Shown: piece by piece, positions 17,059 to 24,304 of the stretch
How the letters are laid out: each line of letters opens with the position of its first letter
Numbering within the stretch: the stretch's first letter is position 1
NCBI RefSeq assembly: GCF_002585305.1
Contig: NZ_NUNF01000104.1
Location: 1-24,380, forward strand
Direction of reading: 5' to 3'
DNA length: 24,380 nt
DNA from: Bacillus sp. AFS037270
Lineage (GTDB): Bacteria > Bacillota > Bacilli > Bacillales_B > DSM-18226
Notes under the pieces: generated by a model
Seen by the model: the letters and a program-made list of their open reading frames with translations, nothing else
Told to the model about the DNA's origin: nothing
Databases searched by the model: none
Program-made: the position numbers and the translations under genes

Positions 17059-17087
17059 ATACTACTATGATAATGGACTTTCGTCAA
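17059..17087 (-). promoter_or_regulatory. Sigma-A promoter of glmS
   Basis: Minus strand: -35 TTGACG at 17082-17087, 17-base spacer, -10 TAGTAT at 17059-17064. The transcript would start near 17052, about 73 bases before the ribozyme cleavage site. An upstream hairpin (ATTGGAAA/TTTCCAAT, 17092-17117) separates it from the glmM terminator. Confidence 0.75.
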
Positions 17088-17131
17088 CTATATATTGGAA
17101 ATTAAAAGTTTTTCCAATATTATTATTACAC

Positions 17132-17176
17132 ATAATAAAATATGCATAAGGGAAATAATCCGTTCCCTTATGCATA
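17132..17176 (-). terminator. Terminator after glmM
   Basis: Minus strand: TATGCATAAGGGAA (17176-17163) pairs with TTCCCTTATGCATA (17154-17141), 14 pairs, loop 8 bases, then TTTTATTATG. It ends the cdaA-cdaR-glmM transcript and separates it from the glmS promoter. Confidence 0.82.
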
Positions 17177-17240
17177 AAGAAAGGCAATGCGTACAGCTGA
17201 GGAGTTACTCGCAGTTGTTCCGCACTAGCTTATATTTTTT

Positions 17241-18590
17241 CTATTCCTTTAATTCCATCTCTTGTTTCACTACCTCAACAATTCGGTTGACAAAGGATTC
17301 ACAAAGTTCTTCGGTTGCTGCCTCTGCCATGACACGAACAAGCGGTTCTGTTCCACTTGGACGGACAAGAATTCTCCCGTTCCCAGCCATCTCAGCTTCA
17401 ACTTGTTCAATGACAGCTTTTACTTCGGCATTATCGGTCACATGGTTTTTATCCGTTACTCGTACATTGACAAGCTTTTGCGGATACTTTTTCATTTCAC
17501 CGGCTAATTCTGATAATGGCTTCCCGGTTACCTTCATGATATTAACTAACTGCAATCCTGATAATAATCCATCACCTGTTGTGTTGTAGTCTAAGAAAAT
17601 GATATGTCCTGATTGCTCACCGCCAAGGTTAAAACCACTTTTCTTCATTTCTTCTACCACATAACGGTCACCTACCGCTGTAGGTACACTATGGATTCCA
17701 TGAGTTTCAAGGGCTTTGTAAAAACCAAGGTTACTCATCACAGTTGAAACGATTGTACCGTGCTTTAAACGTCCTTGTTCTTTCATGTACTTGCCGCAGA
17801 TGTACATGATTTGATCGCCATCGACGATATTCCCCTTTTCGTCGATTGCAATTAAACGGTCGCCGTCTCCGTCAAAAGAAAGGCCTACGTCTGCTCCTTT
17901 TTCTTTTACAAGAGCTGACAGTGCTTCTGGATGCGTTGATCCTACTCCAGCATTAATGTTTAATCCATTGGGAGATGCTCCCATTGTTGATAAATCTGCG
18001 TCAAGATCTGCAAATAAATGGCTTGCTAATGCCGAGGTTGCACCATTTGCACAATCCAAGGCGATATGGATACCTGAGAAGTCCTCATCCACTGTATTTT
18101 TCAAGTATTGAAGGTACTTCTGACCGCCTTCAAAATAATCCATCACCTGACCAAGGTCCGCACCTGTTGGGCGTGGCAGCTGGTCTTCAGGTAAATCAAT
18201 ATAGTTCTCAATTTCTAATTCCTGTTCATCTGACAGCTTAAAACCATCTGGACCAAAAAATTTAATTCCATTATCCGCAACAGGATTATGGGAGGCGGAA
18301 ATCATAACACCTGCTTGAGCCCCTAATGCCTTGGTTAAATAGGATACCCCAGGTGTTGAAATGACTCCCAAACGCATGACCTCTGCCCCAATTGACAGTA
18401 ACCCGGCTACAAGCGCTCCTTCTAACATATGACCTGAGACACGTGTATCACGGCCAATAATTACTTTAGGGCGATCTTTATCCTTTGTTAAAACATAACC
18501 GCCAAAGCGCCCCAATTTAAAGGCCATCTCCGGTGTTAATTCGCTGTTTGCTACTCCACGTACCCCATCGGTACCGAAATATTTACCCAT
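17241..18590 (-). CDS. glmM: Phosphoglucosamine mutase
   Basis: Interconverts glucosamine-6-phosphate and glucosamine-1-phosphate for UDP-GlcNAc synthesis; in several Firmicutes GlmM also binds and inhibits CdaA. The 449-residue alpha-D-phosphohexomutase shows [18 protein letters not shown] at the N-terminus, the phosphoserine loop VMISASHNP (active Ser100), the metal loop [18 protein letters not shown], and the C-terminal phosphate site [17 protein letters not shown] chose the ATG at 18590 (MGKYFGTDG), the B. subtilis start, with AAGGAG about 12 bases upstream; an ATG at 18614 overlaps that site and would add eight residues. It follows cdaR after 39 bases with no terminator between, so is the last gene of cdaA-cdaR-glmM. 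Confidence 0.98.
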   Translation of the reverse strand: MGKYFGTDGVRGVANSELTPEMAFKLGRFGGYVLTKDKDRPKVIIGRDTRVSGHMLEGALVAGLLSIGAEVMRLGVISTPGVSYLTKALGAQAGVMISASHNPVADNGIKFFGPDGFKLSDEQELEIENYIDLPEDQLPRPTGADLGQVMDYFEGGQKYLQYLKNTVDEDFSGIHIALDCANGATSALASHLFADLDADLSTMGASPNGLNINAGVGSTHPEALSALVKEKGADVGLSFDGDGDRLIAIDEKGNIVDGDQIMYICGKYMKEQGRLKHGTIVSTVMSNLGFYKALETHGIHSVPTAVGDRYVVEEMKKSGFNLGGEQSGHIIFLDYNTTGDGLLSGLQLVNIMKVTGKPLSELAGEMKKYPQKLVNVRVTDKNHVTDNAEVKAVIEQVEAEMAGNGRILVRPSGTEPLVRVMAEAATEELCESFVNRIVEVVKQEMELKE

Positions 18591-18629
18591 TTTAAAAAAT
18601 CTCTCCTTCGACATGTCTATTGCTAGATA

Positions 18630-19898
18630 TTAGGCATTATTAGTAATGGTTATTTTTGCTGTTGATTTATCAGGCGTCCACTCGATATCCGTTGGCCCTT
18701 TTACCTGGATTTTGACATCATGAGTTCCTTCGGTCAAGCCGGACAAGTCAATAAAAACCGTGAAATCACTAGGTCCCAGCTCTGTTACCGACTCAGTTGG
18801 GCCATTCACTTGTAAATTAACAGTCTGACTTGTCGGATCATTTACTTCTGCTTTAAAGTTATCCGCTAAGCCTTGAATTTCCAAAGGTATGCCTGAGACC
18901 GTTTTTTCTTCATCTGTAGCCGTTACTTGTTCATCTGTGGCTGTTTTCTGTTCCTCTTTTTTCACCACTACCGTTGCTTTTACTAATTGAGGGGTCACCT
19001 TCGTAATCCCATTTGAAATAATAACCGGCAGGGTTAGTGTGGTGTTTTCCGTGATCTTACTTAAATCGACTTCTACTCGAACACTTTCTGTATCTTTTAA
19101 GACCTCTTCACTTCCGGTAATTTTGGCTTCCGTTTCATCTAACTCAATAGATTCTATCGTAACCCCTTCTGGAGAAGTTCCCTTTTTCACTATATTGATC
19201 GGAACCGTTTTGCTATTCGACTTAATAGGAATGGTTACATTAACTGTTTCAGGTTCAACAGTAACATCCAACTTATTTAATTTTTTATCAAGTACTTGAA
19301 TTTGCGCTTGTTTCGAAATGGTTGCTTTTAGTTTACCATTCCCCTCAAGGGTGGCTTTAACGTAGGTAATTCGGTCAATGTCACTTTTAGCACCAGTAAT
19401 TTTTACTTTTCTAGGTTCAACCACCGGCAGACCAGCTGAGTAACCATCTTCTATTTGGCTGGAATCGAATTCTGCTTCGACCCTGAATTCCTTCGAAATC
19501 TTTTCTTGCACAGACACCGTCACACTTGCTGGCTTCATGGTTGCCTTTAATTTATCAGATAAATTTTTAATCTTGAGCTTTACCTTCTGATCTCCAATTT
19601 TTGCATTTGTGAGATCGACATATACCTCAAAGTTCTTTAAAGCCTTAGCCGATTGGACATGTGTGATAGGACCCTTTATGGTTACATCTACCGTGTTCGG
19701 TATCCCCGATACAACCAAGTTCTCAGTATCATAATAAACCTTTACAGGGATATCCTTTATAGTCGCAGTTGTTTGCTCCCCAGGAACATTAACATCGGTT
19801 AACTTCCCACCTGTATGAGGTATAGAGGAATATAATAGGACCGCCAATAATAAGGCCAGTATTTTTATAAACCAAGGATTATCAAACATTTTATCCAT
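18630..19898 (-). CDS. cdaR: CdaA regulatory protein CdaR (YbbR-domain protein)
   Basis: Membrane-anchored extracellular protein that modulates the diadenylate cyclase CdaA. The 422-residue product starts MDKMFDNPWFIKILA, with one N-terminal membrane anchor (about 9-26), then repeated beta-rich YbbR domains: each has a motif like IKDIPVKVYYD, VTIKGPITHV or VKITGAKSDI, VYVDLT or VEVDLS. Four repeats are visible at about 45-125, 130-220, 225-315 and 335-420. A Thr/Glu-rich stretch about 315-335 (two copies of a TATDEQ/TATDEE string) links the third and fourth. The start overlaps the cdaA stop by eight bases, implying translational coupling and a stoichiometric complex. Sequence is less conserved than the neighbours, as usual for this family; identification rests on repeats, anchor and position. 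Confidence 0.95.
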   Translation of the reverse strand: MDKMFDNPWFIKILALLLAVLLYSSIPHTGGKLTDVNVPGEQTTATIKDIPVKVYYDTENLVVSGIPNTVDVTIKGPITHVQSAKALKNFEVYVDLTNAKIGDQKVKLKIKNLSDKLKATMKPASVTVSVQEKISKEFRVEAEFDSSQIEDGYSAGLPVVEPRKVKITGAKSDIDRITYVKATLEGNGKLKATISKQAQIQVLDKKLNKLDVTVEPETVNVTIPIKSNSKTVPINIVKKGTSPEGVTIESIELDETEAKITGSEEVLKDTESVRVEVDLSKITENTTLTLPVIISNGITKVTPQLVKATVVVKKEEQKTATDEQVTATDEEKTVSGIPLEIQGLADNFKAEVNDPTSQTVNLQVNGPTESVTELGPSDFTVFIDLSGLTEGTHDVKIQVKGPTDIEWTPDKSTAKITITNNA

Positions 19899-20718
19899 TC
19901 TGTTTTCCCCTCCAGTTCCAACGAGCTGAAGAAGCCTGTTTATCTTTAGTATGAATCAACATTTCTCGGGTAAGTAGTTCTTTTAGTTCCTCCACTTTCA
20001 AATCACGATGAAGTTCTCCATTCTTTGTCAGTGAGATTCCCCCCGTCTCTTCAGAAACGATGACTGTTAAGCTATCAGTAACCTCACTTATTCCTAAGGC
20101 TGCCCGGTGCCTAGTACCCAGTTCCTTCGAAATAAATGGACTTTCAGATAAGGGAAGATAGCATGCTGCCGCTGACACATTATTTTTTTGGATAATGACT
20201 GCACCATCGTGAAGTGGTGTATTAGGAATAAAAATATTAATGAGCAATTCCGAAGAGATATTGGAATTTAATCGTATACCTGTTTCTATGTAATCACTCA
20301 TGCCCGTTTCTCTTTCAATTGAAATTAAGGCTCCAATACGGCGTTTTGCCATATAATCAGTTGCCTTAACTATGGCTTCGACTGTTTTTTCCTGGTTATC
20401 ATCGTCTTGTGTACTGCTTCGCGAGAAGAATCGCCCTCTTCCTAATTGTTCAAGCGCTCTCCTGAGTTCAGGCTGAAAGATAATGATTACCGCAAGAAAT
20501 CCCCAATTTATGGCCTGTTGCATCATCCAGCTTAAAGTAATTAAGCCGAGCCACTCACTGACCACCCTGACAAGAAGAATAACAAGGATCCCTTTTAATA
20601 ATTGAACGGCCTTTGTGCCTCTTATCACATTGATCAGTTTGTAAATGACGTACCATACGAGGGCAATATCAACAATACTAGCTAGATACTTCCATATACT
20701 GAGATCAGCAAACTGCAT
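19891..20718 (-). CDS. cdaA: Membrane diadenylate cyclase CdaA
   Basis: Makes cyclic di-AMP from two ATP; the nucleotide controls potassium and osmolyte transport and is essential in many Firmicutes. The 275-residue protein has three N-terminal membrane spans (about 11-30, 38-57, 63-81) and a cytoplasmic DAC domain (about 100-240) with catalytic motifs PLHDGAVII (DGA at 171-173) and GTRHRAALG (RHRAA at 203-207). Length and organisation match B. subtilis CdaA (YbbP). The ATG at 20718 has GGAGGAAG upstream. First gene of cdaA-cdaR-glmM, behind an extended -10 promoter, downstream of the rsiW terminator. Confidence 0.97.
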   Translation of the reverse strand: MQFADLSIWKYLASIVDIALVWYVIYKLINVIRGTKAVQLLKGILVILLVRVVSEWLGLITLSWMMQQAINWGFLAVIIIFQPELRRALEQLGRGRFFSRSSTQDDDNQEKTVEAIVKATDYMAKRRIGALISIERETGMSDYIETGIRLNSNISSELLINIFIPNTPLHDGAVIIQKNNVSAAACYLPLSESPFISKELGTRHRAALGISEVTDSLTVIVSEETGGISLTKNGELHRDLKVEELKELLTREMLIHTKDKQASSARWNWRGKQNG

Positions 20719-20769
20719 TGTTTCTTCCTCCGTAACTTTCTAAGAACATACAATTCATACAACTAATTT

Positions 20770-20778
20770 ATTATACCA
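20770..20778 (-). promoter_or_regulatory. Extended -10 promoter of cdaA
   Basis: Minus strand: TGGTATAAT, a perfect -10 with the TGn extension, about 50 bases upstream of the cdaA start. No good -35 is seen at 17 bases (TTGTAT is 13 away), consistent with an extended -10 promoter. Confidence 0.6.
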
Positions 20779-20814
20779 TAACTTCACCATACAACTTATT
20801 ATATGTTTGTGGTT

Positions 20815-20856
20815 AAAAAAACAAATCACCCGTCACTTGGAGTGATTTGTTTTTTA
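20815..20856 (-). terminator. Terminator after rsiW
   Basis: Minus strand: ACAAATCAC (20850-20842) pairs with GTGATTTGT (20829-20821), then a run of T (20820-20815). It overlaps the rsiW stop codon region and ends the sigW-rsiW transcript. Confidence 0.85.
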
Positions 20857-21477
20857 TTTGGTTTCAGGCTGGCCAAAGATATCTAGAACGTCTTGAGTAG
20901 TTCTTTTCATATGATACCAAATCCAGTCGAAAACTTCATTTACTTCTTCTATTTGCCCTGTTACATGACCTGCAGAGGCTAAGTATTTTTCCCCGTTAAT
21001 CACGGTAACATCACCCTGAACCTCGCCTTCTATCCGCACATTCCCATTGTGGACTACAACATCTCCTTTAACCGTTTCACCTTTAGGGACTATAACTGTA
21101 TTATTTGTAACCACCAAGTTCTTTTGCTTGGAAACAGAAAATTCCTGATCTTGGCTCCATGTTGAAAATAAGCTTCCCATCATCAGAATGATAAAAACAG
21201 AAGCTGCTGTGAGCATAGGATGATTTGTAAACCATCTCTGCATCCAAATCCTTTTCTTTTCTTTTGGCAGACGGGCGAGCACATTAGCTGTGAAATCCGG
21301 TGGCGCCTGCATATGAGAAATGCCTCTAACAAATGCATCCGTCTTTTTTAGCTCATTAAAGATCGTTTCACACTCTTTACAACTTTTGAGGTGGTCTCTT
21401 AAGGCTCTTTCTTTTTCTGGGTCTAGTTCTTCATCTAAGTAATCGTGCATGAGTTCGATGATTTGTTCAGGACACAT
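20854..21477 (-). CDS. rsiW: Anti-sigma-W factor RsiW
   Basis: Membrane-spanning anti-sigma factor that holds SigW until site-1 (PrsW) and site-2 (RasP) proteases cut it during envelope stress. The 207-residue product has a cytoplasmic ZAS domain with zinc motif H-x3-C-x2-C (His29, Cys33, Cys36 in LRDHLKSCKECETIF), one membrane span (about 87-104, within MLTAASVFIILMMGSLF) and an extracellular domain with repeats like VPKGETVKGDVVV and VEGEVQGDVTVINGEKYLASAG. Length and C-terminal features match B. subtilis RsiW as I recall it. It starts 16 bases after sigW with GAGGTG upstream, forming the usual two-gene unit. Confidence 0.96.
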   Translation of the reverse strand: MCPEQIIELMHDYLDEELDPEKERALRDHLKSCKECETIFNELKKTDAFVRGISHMQAPPDFTANVLARLPKEKKRIWMQRWFTNHPMLTAASVFIILMMGSLFSTWSQDQEFSVSKQKNLVVTNNTVIVPKGETVKGDVVVHNGNVRIEGEVQGDVTVINGEKYLASAGHVTGQIEEVNEVFDWIWYHMKRTTQDVLDIFGQPETK

Positions 21478-21493
21478 TTATGTTTTCACCTCT

Positions 21494-22057
21494 TTATACA
21501 TATCGTAATTGCTGTCTTAATGCTTCCCGGCCGCGATGAATTCTTGTTTTAACAGTTCCAAGAGGAAGATTGAGAATCTCACTTATTTCATTTAGGGACA
21601 TATCTTCCATATATTTCAGGACAATTGCGGAACGATACTTTTCCGGCAGTTTTAATATTTCCTTTTGAACAGTCTCCTGCAGCTCAAGACTTTCTACTTC
21701 GGCCTCCGGCAAAGGAGAATCCGAGGAGATTTGCGAATACATGGTTAACCCCTCTGTCCCGGCTACTTCCGCGTCTAAATAATAGTCTGGTTTCTTTTTG
21801 CGAATCCGGTCGATGCAAAGATTTGTCGCAATTCGAAAAAGCCATGTTGAAAACTTCTTATCCTGCTTAAACGACTGGATATTTACATAAGCACGGATAA
21901 ATGCTTCCTGCGCGATATCCTCCGCTTCATGGCGATTACCCAGCATTCTGTAACATAATTGGAAGACACTGTTTTTATATATTTCTACGATCTCTCCGAA
22001 GGCGTTCTGATCACCTTTGATGACCTGTTTTATTCTTTTTTTCACTATTGTATCCAT
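21494..22057 (-). CDS. sigW: ECF RNA polymerase sigma factor SigW
   Basis: Extracytoplasmic-function sigma factor for the cell-envelope stress and antimicrobial resistance regulon. The 187-residue protein has region 2 (about 22-90: FGEIVEIYKNSVFQLCYRML, GNRHEAEDIAQEAFIRAY, KFSTWLFRIATNLCIDRIRKKK) and region 4 (about 125-185: LPEKYRSAIVLKYMEDMSLNEISEILNLPLGTVKTRIHRGRE). Length is the same as B. subtilis SigW and the regions match closely. It is first in the sigW-rsiW operon, preceded by a promoter of the form that SigW itself recognises, so it is autoregulated. Confidence 0.96.
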   Translation of the reverse strand: MDTIVKKRIKQVIKGDQNAFGEIVEIYKNSVFQLCYRMLGNRHEAEDIAQEAFIRAYVNIQSFKQDKKFSTWLFRIATNLCIDRIRKKKPDYYLDAEVAGTEGLTMYSQISSDSPLPEAEVESLELQETVQKEILKLPEKYRSAIVLKYMEDMSLNEISEILNLPLGTVKTRIHRGREALRQQLRYV

Positions 22058-22091
22058 TAAGTTTCCTCAGCTCCAATGTCGCTATACGATA

Positions 22092-22117
22092 TACGAACGT
22101 CAGCAAAAAAGGTTTCG
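22092..22117 (-). promoter_or_regulatory. SigW-dependent autoregulatory promoter
   Basis: Minus strand: -35 CGAAAC at 22112-22117, 16-base spacer rich in T, -10 CGTA at 22092-22095. The SigW consensus is TGAAAC-N16-CGTA. It lies 35 bases upstream of the sigW ATG. The -35 falls inside a palindrome, TTTCGTTT/AAACGAAA (22113-22130). Confidence 0.83.
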
Positions 22118-22244
22118 TTTTTAAACGAAAAACTTCTCAATACCTTTAATATTAACAAAAATTTACCAATGTGGGACAAAATATGTTTAAAGATTTTAAT
22201 ACAGGGGAAAAAGGAAATATATACCTAGAAAGAGGTGGAAGGAG

Positions 22245-22406
22245 ATGTCTTCTCCATACCGTGGATTACTAGAAGAAATAGAAATTCAACGAAATGATAT
22301 GGTTCGATTAGCATCTGAGACTTCTCTGTCCAATCACAAAGTAATTGAAGCTAGTAAAAGGCTTGACTGCTTACTTAACAAATATCATCTATTATTGTAC
22401 CGGTAA
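22245..22406 (+). CDS. Spo0E-like aspartyl-phosphate phosphatase (small protein)
   Basis: Predicted phosphatase acting on the sporulation response regulator Spo0A~P or another response regulator, thereby delaying sporulation. The 53-residue product (starts MSSPYRGLLEEIE) shows the Spo0E-family pattern: helix 1 LLEEIEIQRNDMVRLAS (8-24), turn SLSNHKV, helix 2 with signature S-x-x-L-D (Ser37, Leu40, Asp41 in ASKRLDCLLNKY). Length fits the short members of the family (YisI, YnzD size). AGAGGTGG lies six bases before the ATG, and AAGGAG touches it. It is divergent from sigW and convergent with rocF. Target is unknown. Confidence 0.88.
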   Translation: MSSPYRGLLEEIEIQRNDMVRLASETSLSNHKVIEASKRLDCLLNKYHLLLYR

Positions 22407-22410
22407 AATA

Positions 22411-22448
22411 GCGCAGCTGCATATTTTAATATGCAGCTGTCTATTTTT
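22411..22448. terminator. Bidirectional terminator between the Spo0E-like gene and rocF
   Basis: Stem CAGCTGCATAT/ATATGCAGCTG (22414-22424 and 22429-22439). On the plus strand it is followed by TCTATTTTT; on the minus strand by CGCTATTTT. It starts within ten bases of both stop codons and should end both convergent transcripts, more strongly on the plus strand. Confidence 0.85.
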
Positions 22449-23346
22449 ATAGTAGTTTTTCACCAAATAACGATCCCATTAGCTCCACAGCACATATAGC
22501 AGTTTTATTTTTCTCGTCTAGGATTGGATTTACTTCCACAAATTCCGCAGAGGTGATGATTCCTGCCTCTTCGAGCATTTCCATAGCCAAATGGCTCTCA
22601 CGATAGCTAATCCCACCAATAACAGGTGTCCCCACTCCTGGTGCATCACTCGGATCTAGACCATCTAAATCAAGCGATAAATGAACTCCATCTGTTTTTT
22701 CATTTAGATAGGCTATAGTTTCCTCCATGACTTTAGCCATTCCCAATCTATCAATTTCATGCATGGTATAAACCTTAATTCCCTTTTCCTTAATTAATTC
22801 TTTCTCACCGTCATCTAGAGATCTCGCTCCAATAATGACAATATTTTCCGGTTTTACTTTCGGATTATAACCGCCAATTTCAGTTAATAACGGATGACCC
22901 AAGCCTATGCTTACAGCAAGAGGCATACCATGGATATTTCCTGATGGACTTGTTTCGGCCGTATTTAAATCACCATGAGCGTCATACCAAATAACACCTA
23001 GGTTCTTATAATGTTTAGAAACACCTGCTAGTGTGCCAATTGCGATGCTATGATCTCCACCAAGTACGAGTGGAAAGGCACCGGATTGAACGGCTTCATC
23101 CACCTTGCCCGCAAGCAAAGCACTTTTTTCTGCAACTAGATCTAGGTTCCTTAAATTAGATTCTTTATCAATGACGACTTCTGGTCTGCCAACCGGGATA
23201 TCACCCCAGTCATGGATTTCATCAAAGAGTGGCTTTAATCTTTCGTTAATTCCCGCATAACGGATTGCACTAGGTCCCATATCTACTCCACGTCTCATTT
23301 GTCCTAAGTCCATCGGCATTCCAATAATTGATAGTTTTCTTGTCAT
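22447..23346 (-). CDS. rocF: Arginase
   Basis: Manganese hydrolase splitting arginine to ornithine and urea, the first step of arginine catabolism. The 299-residue product shows the binuclear Mn motifs LGGDHSIAIGT, WYDAHGDLN and SLDLDGLDP, plus SGNIHGMPLA and FVEVNPILD. The N-terminus IIGMPMDLGQMRRGVDMGP is characteristic of Bacillus RocF. I chose the ATG at 23346 (MTRKLSIIG) because AAGGGGG lies nine bases upstream; a TTG six bases earlier is also in frame. It is alone here, not beside rocD or rocE, with a promoter overlapped by a cre-like site and a shared terminator. Confidence 0.96.
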   Translation of the reverse strand: MTRKLSIIGMPMDLGQMRRGVDMGPSAIRYAGINERLKPLFDEIHDWGDIPVGRPEVVIDKESNLRNLDLVAEKSALLAGKVDEAVQSGAFPLVLGGDHSIAIGTLAGVSKHYKNLGVIWYDAHGDLNTAETSPSGNIHGMPLAVSIGLGHPLLTEIGGYNPKVKPENIVIIGARSLDDGEKELIKEKGIKVYTMHEIDRLGMAKVMEETIAYLNEKTDGVHLSLDLDGLDPSDAPGVGTPVIGGISYRESHLAMEMLEEAGIITSAEFVEVNPILDEKNKTAICAVELMGSLFGEKLL

Positions 23347-23378
23347 CCCCAAATTCCCCCTTGCCTGTTATACCCTCT

Positions 23379-23408
23379 ATTTTAACCGCTTTCATAGTGA
23401 TGACTCAA
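23379..23408 (-). promoter_or_regulatory. Putative sigma-A promoter of rocF
   Basis: Minus strand: -35 TTGAGT at 23403-23408, 18-base spacer, -10 TAAAAT at 23379-23384, about 33 bases before the rocF start. Moderate match. I see no -12/-24 sigma-L (RocR-type) promoter here. Confidence 0.5.
23381..23394 (-). promoter_or_regulatory. cre-like site upstream of rocF
   Basis: TGAAAGCGGTTAAA on the minus strand matches the CcpA operator consensus TGWAANCGNTNWCA at all but one position. It overlaps the putative -10 of rocF, suggesting catabolite repression of arginine breakdown. Confidence 0.62.
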
Positions 23409-23514
23409 CTCGACAAAATTCTGTATATATATGCGTAATTGTAAAAAAATTCTGTGGTTAAACGATTACACGACGTCAGTGACTATTTCTTGCGATAAGA
23501 GAGGAGGTAGAGCC

Positions 23515-23703
23515 ATTAGTAAGAAAGGGTGGTTCGAAAATTTAAGATTGGGGACATTGTTTACTGGTTTTTTAATAGTTTTGTCTTCAAGGAGGCCTAT
23601 AGAGACACTCCTTGCTGGGTTTGCATTTATTTTGTCCTCAACTAAGGTTATTGAAGACATTCCTTTCTTCACTTCAACTAGTTATGTTCTCAACTTGTCG
23701 TAG
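23515..23703 (+). CDS. Unknown small membrane protein with internal repeat, possible ATT start
   Basis: I do not recognise this gene. A strong ribosome binding site, AGGAGGT (23502-23508), lies six bases before an ATT codon at 23515, from which 62 residues are open (starts with SKKGWFENLRL after the initiator). An ATG in frame at 23431 would give 90 residues but has no ribosome binding site. The protein has two hydrophobic segments that are copies of each other: TLFTGFLIVLSSRRPIE and TLLAGFAFILSSTKVIE share 11 of 17 residues. Their DNA has diverged largely at third positions, which suggests selection on the protein. The predicted form is a two-segment membrane hairpin. It is divergent from rocF and sits between rocF and the tRNA cluster. 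Alternatively it could be a gene whose ATG has mutated to ATT, or a decayed fragment. Confidence 0.5.
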   Translation: MSKKGWFENLRLGTLFTGFLIVLSSRRPIETLLAGFAFILSSTKVIEDIPFFTSTSYVLNLS

Positions 23704-23768
23704 AGCCTAATAAAATCGATTTCTCCCTAATTTGTCCCTAATAAAAGCTGCTAGATCGTCTAAAAAAT

Positions 23769-23803
23769 AAAAAAAGCCTTAAACCATTAACATGATTTAA
23801 GGC
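23769..23803 (-). terminator. Terminator of the tRNA operon
   Basis: Minus strand: GCCTTAAA (23803-23796) pairs with TTTAAGGC (23783-23776), loop 12 bases, then a long T run (23775-23769 and beyond). It begins 17 bases after the tRNA-Ala 3' end. Confidence 0.9.
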
Positions 23804-23819
23804 AAAATATGTAGTGTGA

Positions 23820-23895
23820 TGGTGGAGTCTAGGGGGATCGAACCCCTGACCTCCTGCGTGCAAAGCAGGCGCTCTCCCAGCTGAGCTAAGACCCC
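23820..23895 (-). tRNA. tRNA-Ala (anticodon TGC)
   Basis: 76 bases with encoded CCA. Acceptor GGGGTCT pairs with AGACTCC with one G-T wobble, D arm TAGCTCAGCTGGGAGAGC, anticodon loop TTTGCAC, T loop GTTCGATC. Last gene of the six-gene cluster. Confidence 0.97.
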
Positions 23896-23898
23896 ATT

Positions 23899-23973
23899 TG
23901 GAGCGGAAGACGGGATTCGAACCCGCGACCCCCACCTTGGCAAGGTGATGTTCTACCACTGAACTACTTCCGC
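23899..23973 (-). tRNA. tRNA-Gly (anticodon GCC)
   Basis: 75 bases with encoded CCA. Acceptor GCGGAAG/CTTCCGC, D arm TAGTTCAGTGGTAGAAC, anticodon loop TTGCCAA, T arm GCGGGTTCGAATCCCGT. Only three bases separate it from tRNA-Ala. Confidence 0.97.
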
Positions 23974-24006
23974 ATAACGCGGATAATATTATAAGTTATT
24001 AAGAAA

Positions 24007-24079
24007 TGAGCCATGAAGGACTCGAACCTTCGACCCTCTGATTAAAAGTCAGATGCTCTACCAACTGAGCTAATGGCTC
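24007..24079 (-). tRNA. tRNA-Lys (anticodon TTT), CCA not encoded
   Basis: 73 bases. Acceptor GAGCCAT/ATGGCTC, D arm TAGCTCAGTTGGTAGAGC, anticodon loop CTTTTAA, T loop GTTCGAGTC, discriminator A. The bases after the discriminator are TTT, so CCA must be added by nucleotidyltransferase, unlike the other five genes here. Confidence 0.97.
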
Positions 24080-24080
24080 T

Positions 24081-24155
24081 TGGCTGGGCTAGCTGGATTC
24101 GAACCAACGCATGTCGCAGTCAAAGTGCGATGCCTTACCGCTTGGCTATAGCCCA
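24081..24155 (-). tRNA. tRNA-Gln (anticodon TTG)
   Basis: 75 bases with encoded CCA. Acceptor TGGGCTA/TAGCCCA, anticodon loop CTTTGAC, T loop GTTCGAATC. A U at position 1, as usual for tRNA-Gln. One base separates it from tRNA-Lys. Confidence 0.97.
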
Positions 24156-24201
24156 AAGATGTAATTACTTCTAGTATGTCCAACTTTTTAAATAATATAA
24201 A

Positions 24202-24286
24202 TGGTGGAGGGGGACGGATTCGAACCGCCGAACCCGGAGGGAGCGGATTTACAGTCCGCCGCGTTTAGCCACTTCGCTACCCCTCC
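24202..24286 (-). tRNA. tRNA-Tyr (anticodon GTA)
   Basis: 85 bases with encoded CCA and a long variable arm (CTCCCTCCGGGTTCGG region), as in bacterial class II tRNAs. Acceptor GGAGGGG/CCCCTCC, anticodon loop CTGTAAA. Confidence 0.97.
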
Positions 24287-24304
24287 ACACTCAAAAAATA
24301 TAGA

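Noticed and set aside
17095..17589. A 164-codon plus-strand frame opposite the end of glmM and its terminator
   Set aside because: It translates the glmM terminator stem and antisense glmM, and lacks a ribosome binding site.
22200..22240. A sigma-H promoter for the Spo0E-like gene
   Set aside because: AAAGGAAAT fits the sigma-H -35, but no GAATWW-type -10 occurs at the right distance. No other convincing promoter was found.
23466..23672. A 68-codon minus-strand frame (MKKGMSSITLVEDK start) opposite the microprotein
   Set aside because: No ribosome binding site; the strong AGGAGGT and the repeat structure belong to the plus strand.
23738..23959. A 73-codon minus-strand reading frame across the tRNA-Ala and tRNA-Gly genes
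   Set aside because: Its translation (for example SSAGRAPALHAGGQGFDP) is the product of reading tRNA sequence in frame, a well-known false protein; there is no independent coding evidence.
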